Assembly: GCF_040182365.1 (NCBI RefSeq) | Contig: NZ_CP144460.1 | Coordinates: forward strand, 3,410,001 to 3,474,000 | Reading direction: 5' to 3' | Length of the DNA: 64,000 bases | Origin: Xanthomonas sp. 10-10 | Lineage (GTDB): Bacteria; Pseudomonadota; Gammaproteobacteria; Xanthomonadales; Xanthomonadaceae | Shown: piece after piece, positions 10,401 through 18,426 of the stretch | How the letters are laid out: each line of letters starts with the position of its first letter | Numbering within the stretch: the stretch's first letter is position 1 | Made by a program: the position numbers and the translations under genes | The notes under the pieces: model-generated | The model's database searches: none | What the model was told of the DNA's origin: nothing | The model's input: only the letters and a program-made list of their open reading frames with translations

Positions 10401-10792
10401 ATAGGGTTCACCCCAAAAATCGCCCCTCCAATTTTCACAGCCAACTTATCATTGAGTTGAATACCTGCCATTTTACTGGCAGAGCTCAGAGACTCGCCGG
10501 CAATGAAGTGCTCAAGAAAAATTTTGATTCGAAATGCAGATGTATGCAGCGTCAGCGCATGAGTCTTTGCCGAACCGCTCTCGGGCGTTGCATTTTTGCT
10601 GGTTGTCGTTCCACTCCAGCTGTCTGACTGGTACGTACCTGGCAACAATCGGCCGTACAGAAATCTTAGCTCTGAGGAGTACGAGCCTTGGATTTCTAGC
10701 ACCCATATCTGAGTTACAGTGAGAGAGTCATCATCGCCGAAGAGATTGTGAAGCCTAAAGTCTGAAACTAGATCGTTGAGACCATAGTGCAT
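7451..10792 (-). CDS. Large protein with PLD-like motif, probable VPA1262 family
   Basis: A 1113-residue protein with no signal peptide or membrane segment. Residues about 434-570 look like half of a phospholipase D-type nuclease fold: a strand with WIDPF (435-439), then KIHDRMILI (520-528) that resembles the H-x-K/R-x4-D core, then GYHLSNSIQ (538-546). The long remainder looks helical. From memory, the N-terminus and length resemble the VPA1262 family, whose founder lies in a Vibrio mobile island; this could not be checked. It ends the left cargo of the island, upstream of a strong terminator. A nuclease-type defence role is possible but is inference. Confidence 0.6.
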   Translation of the reverse strand: MHYGLNDLVSDFRLHNLFGDDDSLTVTQIWVLEIQGSYSSELRFLYGRLLPGTYQSDSWSGTTTSKNATPESGSAKTHALTLHTSAFRIKIFLEHFIAGESLSSASKMAGIQLNDKLAVKIGGAIFGVNPIGRPVMHLPTRDYFRFRTSRLSPTSYASVDSAAMSSEGKALVFNRMGGSERTIAAAACLSLNADTGLDFTALDAWRIGDFEFICSPSLTRAERSKYDITLSGCDATIQIFEPLTHGKSDLLLVLNAQSDESIQATYTTVLDKETDFPLNHSFRMEALKNRSCTSFTLEIYALSKGPIASYLVVQTGSYFVGSVNLSTRMIGSISLDRKLGWLEKQVSKKDRPKLEVKGRVERAIHTSRSVIRGHLSDPWVELNRLTENGIKQLFPEPSKGQFFMKLADSGGASRLQLTDWLREIFDQHHDAQIAWIDPFMEDVGVELLHRMGTSTGDYLIITTEKAAKDDGISVKAPKDEGSSLVKQSGRVENLISRCNEWRRGYFGNVRLKVLAVPDNKIHDRMILIRSSGGVPLGGYHLSNSIQRANESYPLLATPIPLDVIPHVFDYADQIIQSTLHGDGKQVPTAKLIFDSTTAAHCESEGKEVEGLHHRSSFVEATRAGDVLAWWLDDKELVGLSGKDLMGQLEAKGMVTEGHLDHGIFDSVASKLWTEGLPLEDFNSAWDAMGFVLANSPAGDFYTKRDAPFSEDLKNSLLDYLSPLRDGALQPRMRNALLNIELYRSQDLSSLLLSSYEPHALFPYSPVDTSWGDYYALKLLWAYAPQALVEFITNICASPIKDERTHALVVEGFRHMCLCLSFEKLPAQIDALMKSEAGLVAWVGLHAFKDAINSGVWGIDSLSKIDRVMPAGAQRTILCWMINEANFAKAGSKPYLISKLTESLDGALTDGELKDILEPVRGRLGRLHHFTPWILESLLIPMLERRVIDPAQISREWLNDLMVQWRNALNGQSLHFKLEADGAFTDELAVLISHLAPEELEAIVSALRSIFDSLARTIRLPFSSQISWGSHSCAHGVNLWLYSLSRRILALVDGETNQPLGELVKGCESITERLPDSDGQVVSSAQLVTYAKGDPDQIRSHGLRHIICAAIARS

Positions 10793-10836
10793 AGCGAATC
10801 CTTGTGCTTTTCGATGAGTAAGCGCGAGCTTCAGCG

Positions 10837-10959
10837 CTAAATTGGCCGAGCAGGAGGGCTCAGTGAATCGCCCCGGGTTTCGTAGATATTCGTCAGCTGC
10901 TCTAAGAATTCTGCCTCTCGAAGTCTATCTGGGACAGCCCGTCGTTGGAACTTTGTCAT
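10837..10959 (-). CDS. Possible small protein upstream of the 1113-residue gene
   Basis: A 40-residue frame starting MTKFQRRAVPDRLREAEFLE and ending TRGDSLSPPARPI. It is charged, amphipathic and lies 44 bases before the large gene on the same strand. A TTG six codons upstream would extend it slightly. No good ribosome site is seen, so it may be either a real small partner or part of the leader. No family was recognised. Confidence 0.3.
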   Translation of the reverse strand: MTKFQRRAVPDRLREAEFLEQLTNIYETRGDSLSPPARPI

Positions 10960-11093
10960 CGTTTGGCGGTGCAAGAGATCTCAATTGCTGACAAAGGCCT
11001 AGGCAGTGGCAAATCTGCCAAAATTCCTACAGATTCCTACCACGCCGACGCCTTTGGGCGGCGAGCGACCACTTGAATCGGATCAGGTCTCTA

Positions 11094-12854
11094 TCACTTG
11101 TCATCGCCAAAGATCAGCTTACCGATCAGAAAGAGTGTGCTTCCAAAGTTATAGATCAGTTGCTGGCCTTGCTTGAGGTAGGACTGGCTTGTGTCAATCC
11201 CAGCTAAAATCAGAGCATCGGCAACCTTGTCGCCAGTCGGATGGGCGTCCGCTACTCTCATGTCATACACCCCAGCGATCACGCCAAATACGCTGCGAGC
11301 CTTCTCGACACCAACCTTCTGAGCAAGAATGTCCTGAAGAAGCTTATTAGAACCAAGCTTTTCTCTGTCAGCATGAGTGGAAAGCTTACGAAGTTCACGT
11401 ACGTTGAGCCTATCTGAAAACAAGCGAACTAGCTCTTTCGCAAGTCGCAGAAGCGACGCTCGATCCGTACTTACAAATCTTGACACAATCTGCATCGCAT
11501 CCTGATCATCGATTCTATGGTTAAACAAAGAGAAGTCATGCTTGTGCTTGAAGCTACGCTCAAGCAAACGCATAGTCTTGAACAGCAGAACCTCAGACGC
11601 CTCTGTGGAAGCGGGCTGTGTCTTCACTTGAGACATCAAGAGTTCCGCAGAGACCTTTCCGTCAGGAGCAACGTTTTGAGAGGCCCATACGTGCTGCTCC
11701 CAAGTAGGGAGCTTGGCAATGTCATAGGCATACACAGTCATTAAATCTGCCGAGTTGACACCGAAATGCGTGTGGTACCCGGATGTGGAAATGATCGCCC
11801 CTGTCTCCGCGGTGTACCACTTCAAAGAGAACCCTCGACGTGCCAGTAGCTCATTTACAACACCTGGACGGAACCAGAGCCATCGACCAACATCCTCATT
11901 CTTCAGATCGCGGGACGCTGTACGAGCTCCGTCGGTATCCGTAATGAAATGGGGGCGAGCTGAGTCCTCGTCACCTCTGACGCGCACACTGCGCTCTTTG
12001 TGGTCGATCCATTCGTCCCGCCAAAACTCACCCTCAACCCTTACGCCGGCGTATCCACCTCGATGGCCCTCTCGCTGCTCCGACTCAGTATTGTCATCCC
12101 ACTCAGGCCCCATGACCGGCGCATCTTCGTCTGGGTCTACGTCGGTCCTCCAAACCCGGAAGGACGCCCAGCTCCCCCCGAAGACATCCTTCAGCTCTCG
12201 TAGGCTGAGCTCGAACTTTCCCCCGTCCCTTTCTTCTTCTGTCTCAGCGAGGCCCTCATAGTCGCCTCCTTGGAGTGACGAGATGTTCTCGACGCGCTGG
12301 CGGTAGTATGAAACTTTCAGCGCCAAGCCTCTTGCAGCCAGGTAGTCCAAGAGGAACTCTCGCTTTATCTCGATGGACGTGTGGCTCCCATCCTTGTCCA
12401 GCTTTTCACGGACGACCTCAACGAAGTCCTCCTCCGGACGAACCCAGCTAGTGCCTTCCTTCACCAGACGAAGGGCAATAATCAGATCTGGGCTCAATAT
12501 CCACTGTCTACCGCCAACCACAGGTTGATCGTGCTCATAGACGAACTCGATCCCGATTGGCTGCTTATCGTTGTATTGGAACTCTTCTACGGGGGAGTAG
12601 TGCCCATCGTCGTAGGCATAAGGCCGCGCACTATGGCCGATCCCAATCTCATTCCACCCCAAGCGATCTGCATTGCGCCTGTTCTCCGGACTAAAAGCGA
12701 CGGATCCACAGCCAAAGTACTCGCTAATGTAACCAATATCTTTTAGGTCGCCACGCCCTTCCTCGTGCTTCTCCGAAGCCCGCAGCGGCACCCATGTGGA
12801 GTTGTCAAACCGCCGACGTGTCTCCCGGCTCTGGAGCATCCAATCCCTTTTCAT
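11094..12854 (-). CDS. Hypothetical protein, 586 residues, island cargo
   Basis: Not recognised. The ATG at 12854 has an AGGA site 8 bases upstream; an earlier in-frame start would add 15 residues with no ribosome site. The protein is soluble and acidic in the middle (a D/E-rich stretch near residues 200-280). An N-terminal segment with SPDLIIALRLVKEG near residue 120 looks like a helical binding domain. A repeated pattern with tryptophans (GSWASFRVWRTD, WLWFRPGVV, SLKWYTAETG) suggests beta-rich modules. The last 130 residues look helical and end in a hydrophobic segment (LIYNFGSTLFLIGKLIF). It shares strand with the 1113-residue gene and may form a unit with it. Confidence 0.62.
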   Translation of the reverse strand: MKRDWMLQSRETRRRFDNSTWVPLRASEKHEEGRGDLKDIGYISEYFGCGSVAFSPENRRNADRLGWNEIGIGHSARPYAYDDGHYSPVEEFQYNDKQPIGIEFVYEHDQPVVGGRQWILSPDLIIALRLVKEGTSWVRPEEDFVEVVREKLDKDGSHTSIEIKREFLLDYLAARGLALKVSYYRQRVENISSLQGGDYEGLAETEEERDGGKFELSLRELKDVFGGSWASFRVWRTDVDPDEDAPVMGPEWDDNTESEQREGHRGGYAGVRVEGEFWRDEWIDHKERSVRVRGDEDSARPHFITDTDGARTASRDLKNEDVGRWLWFRPGVVNELLARRGFSLKWYTAETGAIISTSGYHTHFGVNSADLMTVYAYDIAKLPTWEQHVWASQNVAPDGKVSAELLMSQVKTQPASTEASEVLLFKTMRLLERSFKHKHDFSLFNHRIDDQDAMQIVSRFVSTDRASLLRLAKELVRLFSDRLNVRELRKLSTHADREKLGSNKLLQDILAQKVGVEKARSVFGVIAGVYDMRVADAHPTGDKVADALILAGIDTSQSYLKQGQQLIYNFGSTLFLIGKLIFGDDK

Positions 12855-13043
12855 GCTGTAATTCCTATCAGTAATCAACAAATGGAAGAGCACTGGCAAC
12901 TGGGATCAGCGCTCATGTACCGATCAGTCAACAAGCCAAAGAATCGGCTGTCGCCCGAAACACGTTAACAAGAAAAAAAAGTTCTTGGCAAATGCGACGC
13001 CCCTAAGCCTGGCCCACTACAGCAGCCCCCCCCCCCACACAAT
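12855..13043. other. Gene-free gap with an A-tract repeat and an 11-C run
   Basis: Upstream of the 586-residue gene. At 12973-12996 an A8 run followed by CTTGGCAAATGCG copies the 13 bases found in the terminator at 7015-7027, but the right arm of the hairpin is missing here. A run of 11 C residues is at 13026-13036. Confidence 0.4.
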
Positions 13044-13322
13044 TCAATGCCAGCTAGAACTAAAGGTCTGCGGTTGATGTTGATCACAGAGCTCGGCGGG
13101 CGTTAGCTCGCGCGGCTCTCGCAGTGCCTGAAACGCACTAGCGGCCAATTGCTTGGTCATATTTATCGCGGTAAACAGGACCGTCTGAATGAATTTCGGC
13201 GAATCAACGACGTGATTCCAGTGCTTTCCGCGGCGACCTGACTGCCTGCAAAATGAAATTGCGGCGGATATCCCTACAGACCCTGCTTGGGAGCCCGTTG
13301 AGATTGCCAGAATTAAGATCAG
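13044..13322 (-). CDS. Doubtful open frame after the membrane-anchored protein
   Basis: A frame of 92 codons that begins with CTG overlapping the TGA of the preceding gene (CTGA). Its translation opens with a hydrophobic run (LILILAIS) and contains GKHWNHVVDSPKF. The only ATG lies far inside at 13159. It may be an untranslated frame or the shifted end of the upstream gene. It is listed because the stretch otherwise has no gene. Confidence 0.15.
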   Translation of the reverse strand: MILILAISTGSQAGSVGISAAISFCRQSGRRGKHWNHVVDSPKFIQTVLFTAINMTKQLAASAFQALREPRELTPAELCDQHQPQTFSSSWH

Positions 13323-14389
13323 CTATAGGTACGTGGTTTCTTCGCCCACAGACTATAACGGAGAGATGATCGAACCTCGCTTTGCCGCATTGTGATGAGC
13401 TTGATGTTGAGTGCCATACAACACCCGGCCACTGCGCCAAGAAGTGATGCGCCCAGCCAACGAGGCCATGACCAGTCCACGGAAACAACAAGCAGTATCG
13501 TGCCGCCCAGCGCGACCACGCATAATATGCATGTACAACCCCATTTATTCCTTGAGGAAATTCTGGACCAAGCACTGACCGACACGGGCTCGCACTCCCA
13601 TTGATCCCGTGCACGCACCACTTCTAGATCGATCTGAAGGCGTCGTATCGACTTTTCATTGGAAGCCTCCCTGAGCGCTCGCTCGACCGACGAACGAGCC
13701 GGAAATTCAGAATCCCACTTCCGACAAATCACGACCCCATAAGCCTGCAGTACAGGCAACACCCACTCGGGACTAGCGAGTGGCTCGAGGTATCGGCCAT
13801 CCAGAACGGCCCAATATTGAGTTACCCCAAATGTACAGACTGTATAAATCACTATTCGCTCGGGCGCAGGATAGTCTTCGGTACTGGTACATGCAGGGAT
13901 CCATTCTTCGTTAAGGCGCTGAAATAGACTCACCCGGTTCTTTCCTTCGCCGGCCAGGAACAATCCAAGAGGGCGAATCCACGTGTATGTCGCACCCTCA
14001 TCGCTGCCCCAATGCGCACGATCAGGGTGCAGGAGAAAGGAAAGCACAGCGGCCTCTTTCTCTGGCGACATCGTTTCGGAATATTGGCGATGTGCATCGC
14101 CTATGACCCTCCTGGCCGGCACCAACGCCGGAATGCCTTTGTCGGAACTGGTTTTGCGAGCGAACGGAAACGCCCTAAGGTAGAACGTGAATCCTTGGGG
14201 AATGTGATGTTCGTCGGGCCAGAGATTCAAGCCCTGCCCTGCGATCGCCGAAAGCCGAACGCAGCGCCTAGCTAGAGCGTCGCAAGCATGTTTGTTCGCC
14301 ACCATCTGCGCCACAGCAATATCGAGCGCAGGTGAGGCAATGTAATCCAGGCGTGGCAGTATGTTTGACTTGTTGTTCTCGATGCTCAT
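13319..14389 (-). CDS. Hypothetical protein with C-terminal membrane anchor
   Basis: A 356-residue protein of no recognised family. The start at 14389 (MSIENN) is preferred over a codon four residues upstream. The first 270 residues look soluble and contain several tryptophans and histidines (NLWPDEHHIPQG near 55, LHPDRAHWGSDEG near 125). Two transmembrane helices follow at roughly 285-305 and 310-330, leaving a short basic cytoplasmic tail (LWAKKPRTYS). It lies alone on the minus strand next to a broken T4SS effector gene. An immunity role is conceivable for a membrane protein in that position, but nothing in the sequence proves it. Confidence 0.6.
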   Translation of the reverse strand: MSIENNKSNILPRLDYIASPALDIAVAQMVANKHACDALARRCVRLSAIAGQGLNLWPDEHHIPQGFTFYLRAFPFARKTSSDKGIPALVPARRVIGDAHRQYSETMSPEKEAAVLSFLLHPDRAHWGSDEGATYTWIRPLGLFLAGEGKNRVSLFQRLNEEWIPACTSTEDYPAPERIVIYTVCTFGVTQYWAVLDGRYLEPLASPEWVLPVLQAYGVVICRKWDSEFPARSSVERALREASNEKSIRRLQIDLEVVRARDQWECEPVSVSAWSRISSRNKWGCTCILCVVALGGTILLVVSVDWSWPRWLGASLLGAVAGCCMALNIKLITMRQSEVRSSLRYSLWAKKPRTYS

Positions 14390-14653
14390 TGGCAGCCACA
14401 TGTAGCTCTAGGATCTATGGGCTGAGCCCGATCGTAAAATTGTCAACCCACATCTGTTTTGGCCATCTAGGCCACGATCACGAGCTTAGGCGAGCTCTTG
14501 CGATCGCACTTGCTACTGCATATCTTAGCTTGACTCGACCATATACTGTTATTCGCGCGATGCAGCTGGCGCCTCGCTCATTGGCCCTTGATCGCAGTTG
14601 GCGTGAGGATCGGGGATGCTCAAGGGCTGGTACGCATTACTAACTAAGCTTCG

Positions 14654-16602
14654 TTGGCCTCAAAACTCTTTGATAGCACGTCCTGCAACGAGACCTTGAC
14701 CAGGCTCAGATCGGCGACCAGATTTTTGAGCTTTGATACGCCCAGGTTTTTCTACACATCTCAGACGTCACTCCAAGCACGTCGAAGAAGAAAGCCTTGG
14801 ATCGGTGTGACGGGCGCCTACCTTGGCGAACGTTGGGCCGAGAAACAGGACATCAACCGGATCTACACACAGCCAGATCGCAGCGGCAACGAGTGGACGC
14901 GCAACCCGGAAGATCCTCAAGGCACTTGGACGCGCACGGTGAGCGCACCGATGCCAAACGGCGGTTTTCAGGAAACGCGGCTCGTTGCCGCCGGCCGCCT
15001 TGCCGATGAACTGAATTACCGCGCGGCGAACGACTCGTATTCGCTCGGGCTGGCAAATCCACCAAAGCCGCAGGATCCATACCGCCTGGATGCCAAGGCC
15101 GAAACGCATCCGCCGCGCGAACCGTTTGAAACGAGCCGCGACTACGTGCGCGATGCTCAGACCGGGCAGTGGCAGCTCGAGATCAGGGAAAATATCGACG
15201 GCAAGATACCGATCACACGCAATGCCCCGATTAGCACCGAGCGTGCAACCGCGCTGGAGAGCCAGTCGCAGACGATCATCGCGCAGAACGCCGCCAACAC
15301 GCCGGAAGCAATAGCGGCCCGCTACCAGATCGCGTACAACCAGTTCGGCTGGAATGAGTTCGCCAATCGAGAACCAGTGCCGCAGGCCATCACGAACGCG
15401 CGCACGCAACCGCAGCCGTTACAGGCTTCCGACGGCCATTCCTACACCCGCGACGCCAACGGCGAATGGACCACGCCAGGCACGTTCTATGGCACCAATC
15501 CAGCAACCGGCAACACGCGCGAGGAATTGAACCGTACCTGGCAGAGTCAGCAGGCCGGCCTTCAAGACATGGCGTCGATGGCGGAGGTCGCCCGCAGCAA
15601 TCCCACGCCGACGCAGAGCGATTTGCACAGCCAGGTGGCCGGGATGTACGCCCGCGCTGGCATTACGCGCACTGACGCGCACTGACGCGCACTGACGCGC
15701 AGATTGATGCGGCCACGGCGGCAGTTGCACAAGACCATGCACGCGATACGGGCAAGCAGATGCCCTTCTTCCTGCAGCTGCAGAAAGATGGCTCAATTGC
15801 CACGGTGGTTGGCCAGAACGACGACCGCATGGAGATCAGGGCAACCACGACGGCAGCAGAGATATCGCAGGCAGAACGGCAGCAGGCCATGCCTGCCAAC
15901 ATCCCCCAACCCAACCCCTCCACGCCATCGCCTCACACACAGCAGCCTGCAGCGCCGCCTACGCAAACCCCATTGCCCAGCGCGCCGTCGTCGCAGACAA
16001 CGCCGGAACATTCGTCAGCGCTGGATGACGATCACTTGCAACAGCGCGCAGCGGCCACGGGCAGAACCACGACACAGGTCGCCGCACCGGCAATGCAGAT
16101 GGGTGCGCGCTCTAATCCATCGCACGATCCTCGTGAAGACGAGCAGCCATCTGTGAATCGTCAGAGCGCCGTTGGCCCAAAACCGCAAGACGCTGCGCTG
16201 TTGGCGCAACTACGCTCATCCATCGCAAGGCTCGATGAGAGCGCCAACAAACCGTGGGATGAGCGCAGCGATCGCATGGTTGCTAGCGCCTACAGAATGG
16301 CGGTGGAGGCAGGATTCAATCCCGGCGACAAGGTCGACGTTGCACTGAACATACCGACCGACAAGCTTCCGGGCGGCGTGACGATGTTCGTGATGCGCTC
16401 AGGCCCAGGCGCCTCCCCGGATCCGTATGCCAACCGCGCGCACATGCCGACCAGCGAGGCTCTAGCTGCGGCTCCCGAACAACAGTATCTGGCGGCTAAC
16501 CAGGCACGCGATACGCAAGAGCAAACGCGCTTGCAAGAGCTCGCACAGGCTCGTGATCACAGCCAGGATGATCCAAGCAGGAGCGGGCCGCGAATGATGT
16601 AA
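14654..16602 (+). pseudogene. Type IV secretion effector (XVIPCD-type), broken by frameshift
   Basis: Two frames make up one former gene. The first (14654-15685, 343 residues) starts at a weak TTG and its first 40 residues look non-coding, so the true N-terminus is probably lost. The second is open from about 15701 to 16602 and ends in a domain with LDESANKPWDERSDRMVASAYRM-like helices, SPDPYANRAHMPTSEAL and a Gln-rich tail; this matches the XVIPCD signal that docks X-Tfe effectors on VirD4 in Xanthomonas. The break is a triplication of a 10-bp unit at 15671-15700: with one unit the frame reads straight through as RTDAQIDAATAA. No toxin domain is visible in the remaining part. Confidence 0.72.
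15671..15700 (+). repeat. Three tandem copies of ACTGACGCGC
   Basis: Three perfect 10-bp units in a row within the effector gene. Two extra units add 20 bases and place a TGA at 15683-15685 in the upstream frame. Only the one-copy state is open, because any second copy brings the stop into frame. Confidence 0.95.
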
Positions 16603-16678
16603 CCCGGCCAATAATCAATTCGCATGTTTTTGTAGGCGCTTCGGTGCGGCCAACTTGCACGCTATACCTGCAGCACAA

Positions 16679-16963
16679 TCAGGCGGTCGGAAAAACAAGT
16701 TTGACGGCTTGCGAGGCAGTCAGGCCCAGGGTTGCAGTCAGCTGGAAGAACTCGATGACATCCAGCCGGCGAGCACCGGCCTCAACCGCGGAGACGCGCT
16801 GCTGTGGCCAGCCCAATGCACGAGCCACCTCACTCTGCGACAGCCCCAGCGTCTCGCGGCGGTCACGTAGCCGTTCCACCAGCTTTCGGTAGTCATCGCG
16901 ATAAATGGTTTTGGACGCCACCGTCGTCACCGGGCTTGGACGACTGAGCAATCTATGACCCAT
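16679..16963 (-). CDS. XRE-family helix-turn-helix regulator
   Basis: A 94-residue protein with a Cro/C1-type helix-turn-helix at about residues 34-85 (RRETLGLSQSEVARALGWP, then QQRVSAVEAGARR), the Q-x3-A and V-x2-x-E-x-G positions being well kept. It is short, a DNA-binding domain only, as in antitoxins and small island regulators. It is divergent from the gene at 17041, and the 77-base gap holds a near-perfect palindrome that is a likely operator for both genes. The ATG at 16963 lacks a strong ribosome site; a shorter form from a valine codon near residue 12 is possible. Confidence 0.85.
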   Translation of the reverse strand: MGHRLLSRPSPVTTVASKTIYRDDYRKLVERLRDRRETLGLSQSEVARALGWPQQRVSAVEAGARRLDVIEFFQLTATLGLTASQAVKLVFPTA

Positions 16964-16968
16964 CTACC

Positions 16969-16991
16969 GGTTACATGAAAAACATGTAGCC
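16969..16991. promoter_or_regulatory. Palindromic candidate operator between the divergent genes
   Basis: GGTTACATG and CATGTAGCC flank five A residues, giving arms of 9 bases with a single mismatch. It lies 6 bases upstream of the XRE gene start and about 50 bases upstream of the gene at 17041, a good place for autoregulation. Confidence 0.6.
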
Positions 16992-17040
16992 AAAGCAAGG
17001 GGCCGCTGGTAGCATCCCCGGCTTACTCGCGAGAGGTGCG

Positions 17041-17805
17041 ATGGTATGTGCAGCCACTCAACCGACTCTGCCGCCCGCCGCCTGCGACTTGGTGCCCTAT
17101 GCACAGTCGCTGGGCTTGGTACGCCTTGCCGCCTGGTATGCGCTTGAACTGTCCACCTCAACCGTAGCGCCCTTCAGCACCGGGACGGCCCTAAGCCACT
17201 CGCTGTTAGGGCGCTTGGAGGATGCAGGAGCGGTACGGGTCTCCCAGAGCCCAGAACCGGGCATTCGGCGCTCGCTGTACGAGCCGCTGGCCTGGTTCTA
17301 TCCCACCGACTGGGGTGACCCTCAAGATCTCCAAGCCAGACTTCACACCATCCTGGTGGGGCTGGCGGCGCGTCCCGACACAAGGGACGCCAAGGTTGAG
17401 CTATGGGCCGCACTGGCTCATGCCGAGATCGAAACCTACCTCACTCATTTGCTACGTCGCCATACGCTTGAGCCCGCCGGCGCATCCCTGATCATGCATG
17501 TGATGGCTGATGAGTGGGCCAATCTCAGCTTGGCGCGCAAGCGCTATTTGGCCTGGTACGGGGCCAGGGGGGCGGCCGCTGCGTTCTTGCGAACTGGCAT
17601 GGATCAAGAAGCGGCACGCAACGCAATGTTAGAGGAGATGCGCCGCAGAGCTCGTTGGCTCAACTCCCAAGCGACCCGCAACGCATTGGCGCATGATGAA
17701 TATCGCTTTGTACCGGATCCTAATTGGAAGCGGCCTGTCCTTCTGGAAGTTTTTCTGAGCATATTGCTACCCGAAGGAATGTCATATTGGTCTGATGTTC
17801 CATAG
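17041..17805 (+). CDS. Hypothetical protein with HEPN-like RNxxxH motif
   Basis: A 254-residue protein whose ATG follows a GAGAGG site. Residues about 20-95 look like a winged helix-turn-helix (GTALSHSLLGRLEDAGAVRV, then a turn and hairpin). The C-terminal 130 residues are all-helical and contain TRNALAHDEYR at 212-222, where R213 and H218 fit the R-x4-H pair of HEPN ribonucleases. The divergent XRE gene would then be a candidate partner or regulator. The fold assignment rests on one motif plus predicted helices, so it is a hypothesis; the winged-helix half could equally mean a transcription factor. Confidence 0.6.
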   Translation: MVCAATQPTLPPAACDLVPYAQSLGLVRLAAWYALELSTSTVAPFSTGTALSHSLLGRLEDAGAVRVSQSPEPGIRRSLYEPLAWFYPTDWGDPQDLQARLHTILVGLAARPDTRDAKVELWAALAHAEIETYLTHLLRRHTLEPAGASLIMHVMADEWANLSLARKRYLAWYGARGAAAAFLRTGMDQEAARNAMLEEMRRRARWLNSQATRNALAHDEYRFVPDPNWKRPVLLEVFLSILLPEGMSYWSDVP

Positions 17806-17938
17806 CCAAAGCACGGATCTCTTTCCACCGTAAACCGTGCACTGCCGTGATCAAGGTGCCGATGTAGGGCGCGAAACCTACCATAGGCCCGCACACCCGC
17901 AAGGGGCGGCAGCGACGTACCCTAGAGGAAATGATGCA

Positions 17939-18214
17939 ATGACGATGCCAGTCGAGCGCACGCGTAACCTTATCCAGGCCGGGGCATTTCTTAAAGAACT
18001 CTCGGCTAATGCGGCCGTGCCCAAAGCGGTCCGAACGGAGGCCTACCGACTGCTGCGTCACTTCCCCTCGGTGTCGGACGTCGAAGCAATTGCGGCCAAT
18101 GAAGCGCATCTACTTCAGCTTACGGGATCAAGGCTGGTAAGGAACTACCTCGTCCCCACGTTCGACGATGACTGGGTTCGCGGGTACAAGCTTGGTCCAC
18201 ACATCGGGGGATAG
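17939..18214 (+). CDS. BPSL0761-like small protein
   Basis: A 91-residue protein beginning MTMPVERTRNLIQAGAFLKEL, with LRHFPSVSDVEAI near residue 45. This pattern (P-x-ERTR at the start, then LLRHYP-like) is what I remember for the BPSL0761 family of small proteins, whose function is unknown. The ATG at 17939 is placed 11 bases after GAGGA; a longer frame upstream has no ribosome site. The tail from about residue 60 (SRLVRNYLVPTFDDDWVRGYKLGPHIGG) is longer than I recall for the family. It follows the HEPN-like gene by about 130 bases. Confidence 0.65.
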   Translation: MTMPVERTRNLIQAGAFLKELSANAAVPKAVRTEAYRLLRHFPSVSDVEAIAANEAHLLQLTGSRLVRNYLVPTFDDDWVRGYKLGPHIGG

Positions 18215-18387
18215 ATACGGCTATCGCGGATCTCCAACTTTTGGACCTCCTGGGCACGGACGCTCGGCTAGCTGGACTGCATAATCACATCACGCTTGAA
18301 CTCTATCCTGAACTTCCTAAGCTCGGACACAGACACTATTTATGGCCTAAATCGGCCTTCTTGTAAGTATCCATGAATACGAGGGTG

Positions 18388-18398
18388 CCCCCCCCCCC
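18388..18398 (+). repeat. Run of 11 C residues
   Basis: A mononucleotide run in the gap between the BPSL0761-like gene and the end of the AVAST-type operon. The surrounding 212 bases hold no supported gene. A second run of the same length is at 13026-13036. Confidence 0.85.
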
Positions 18399-18426
18399 TT
18401 TCGGAAGGCCCCTTGATTGATCGAAT

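Noticed and set aside
13204..13614. A 136-codon minus-strand frame overlapping the end of the membrane-anchored protein
   Set aside because: It competes with a frame that carries two clear membrane helices and has no start signal of its own.
14768..15409. A 213-codon minus-strand frame inside the effector remnant
   Set aside because: The plus-strand frame joins in phase to the XVIPCD-like part, while the minus frame is arginine/valine-rich shadow sequence.
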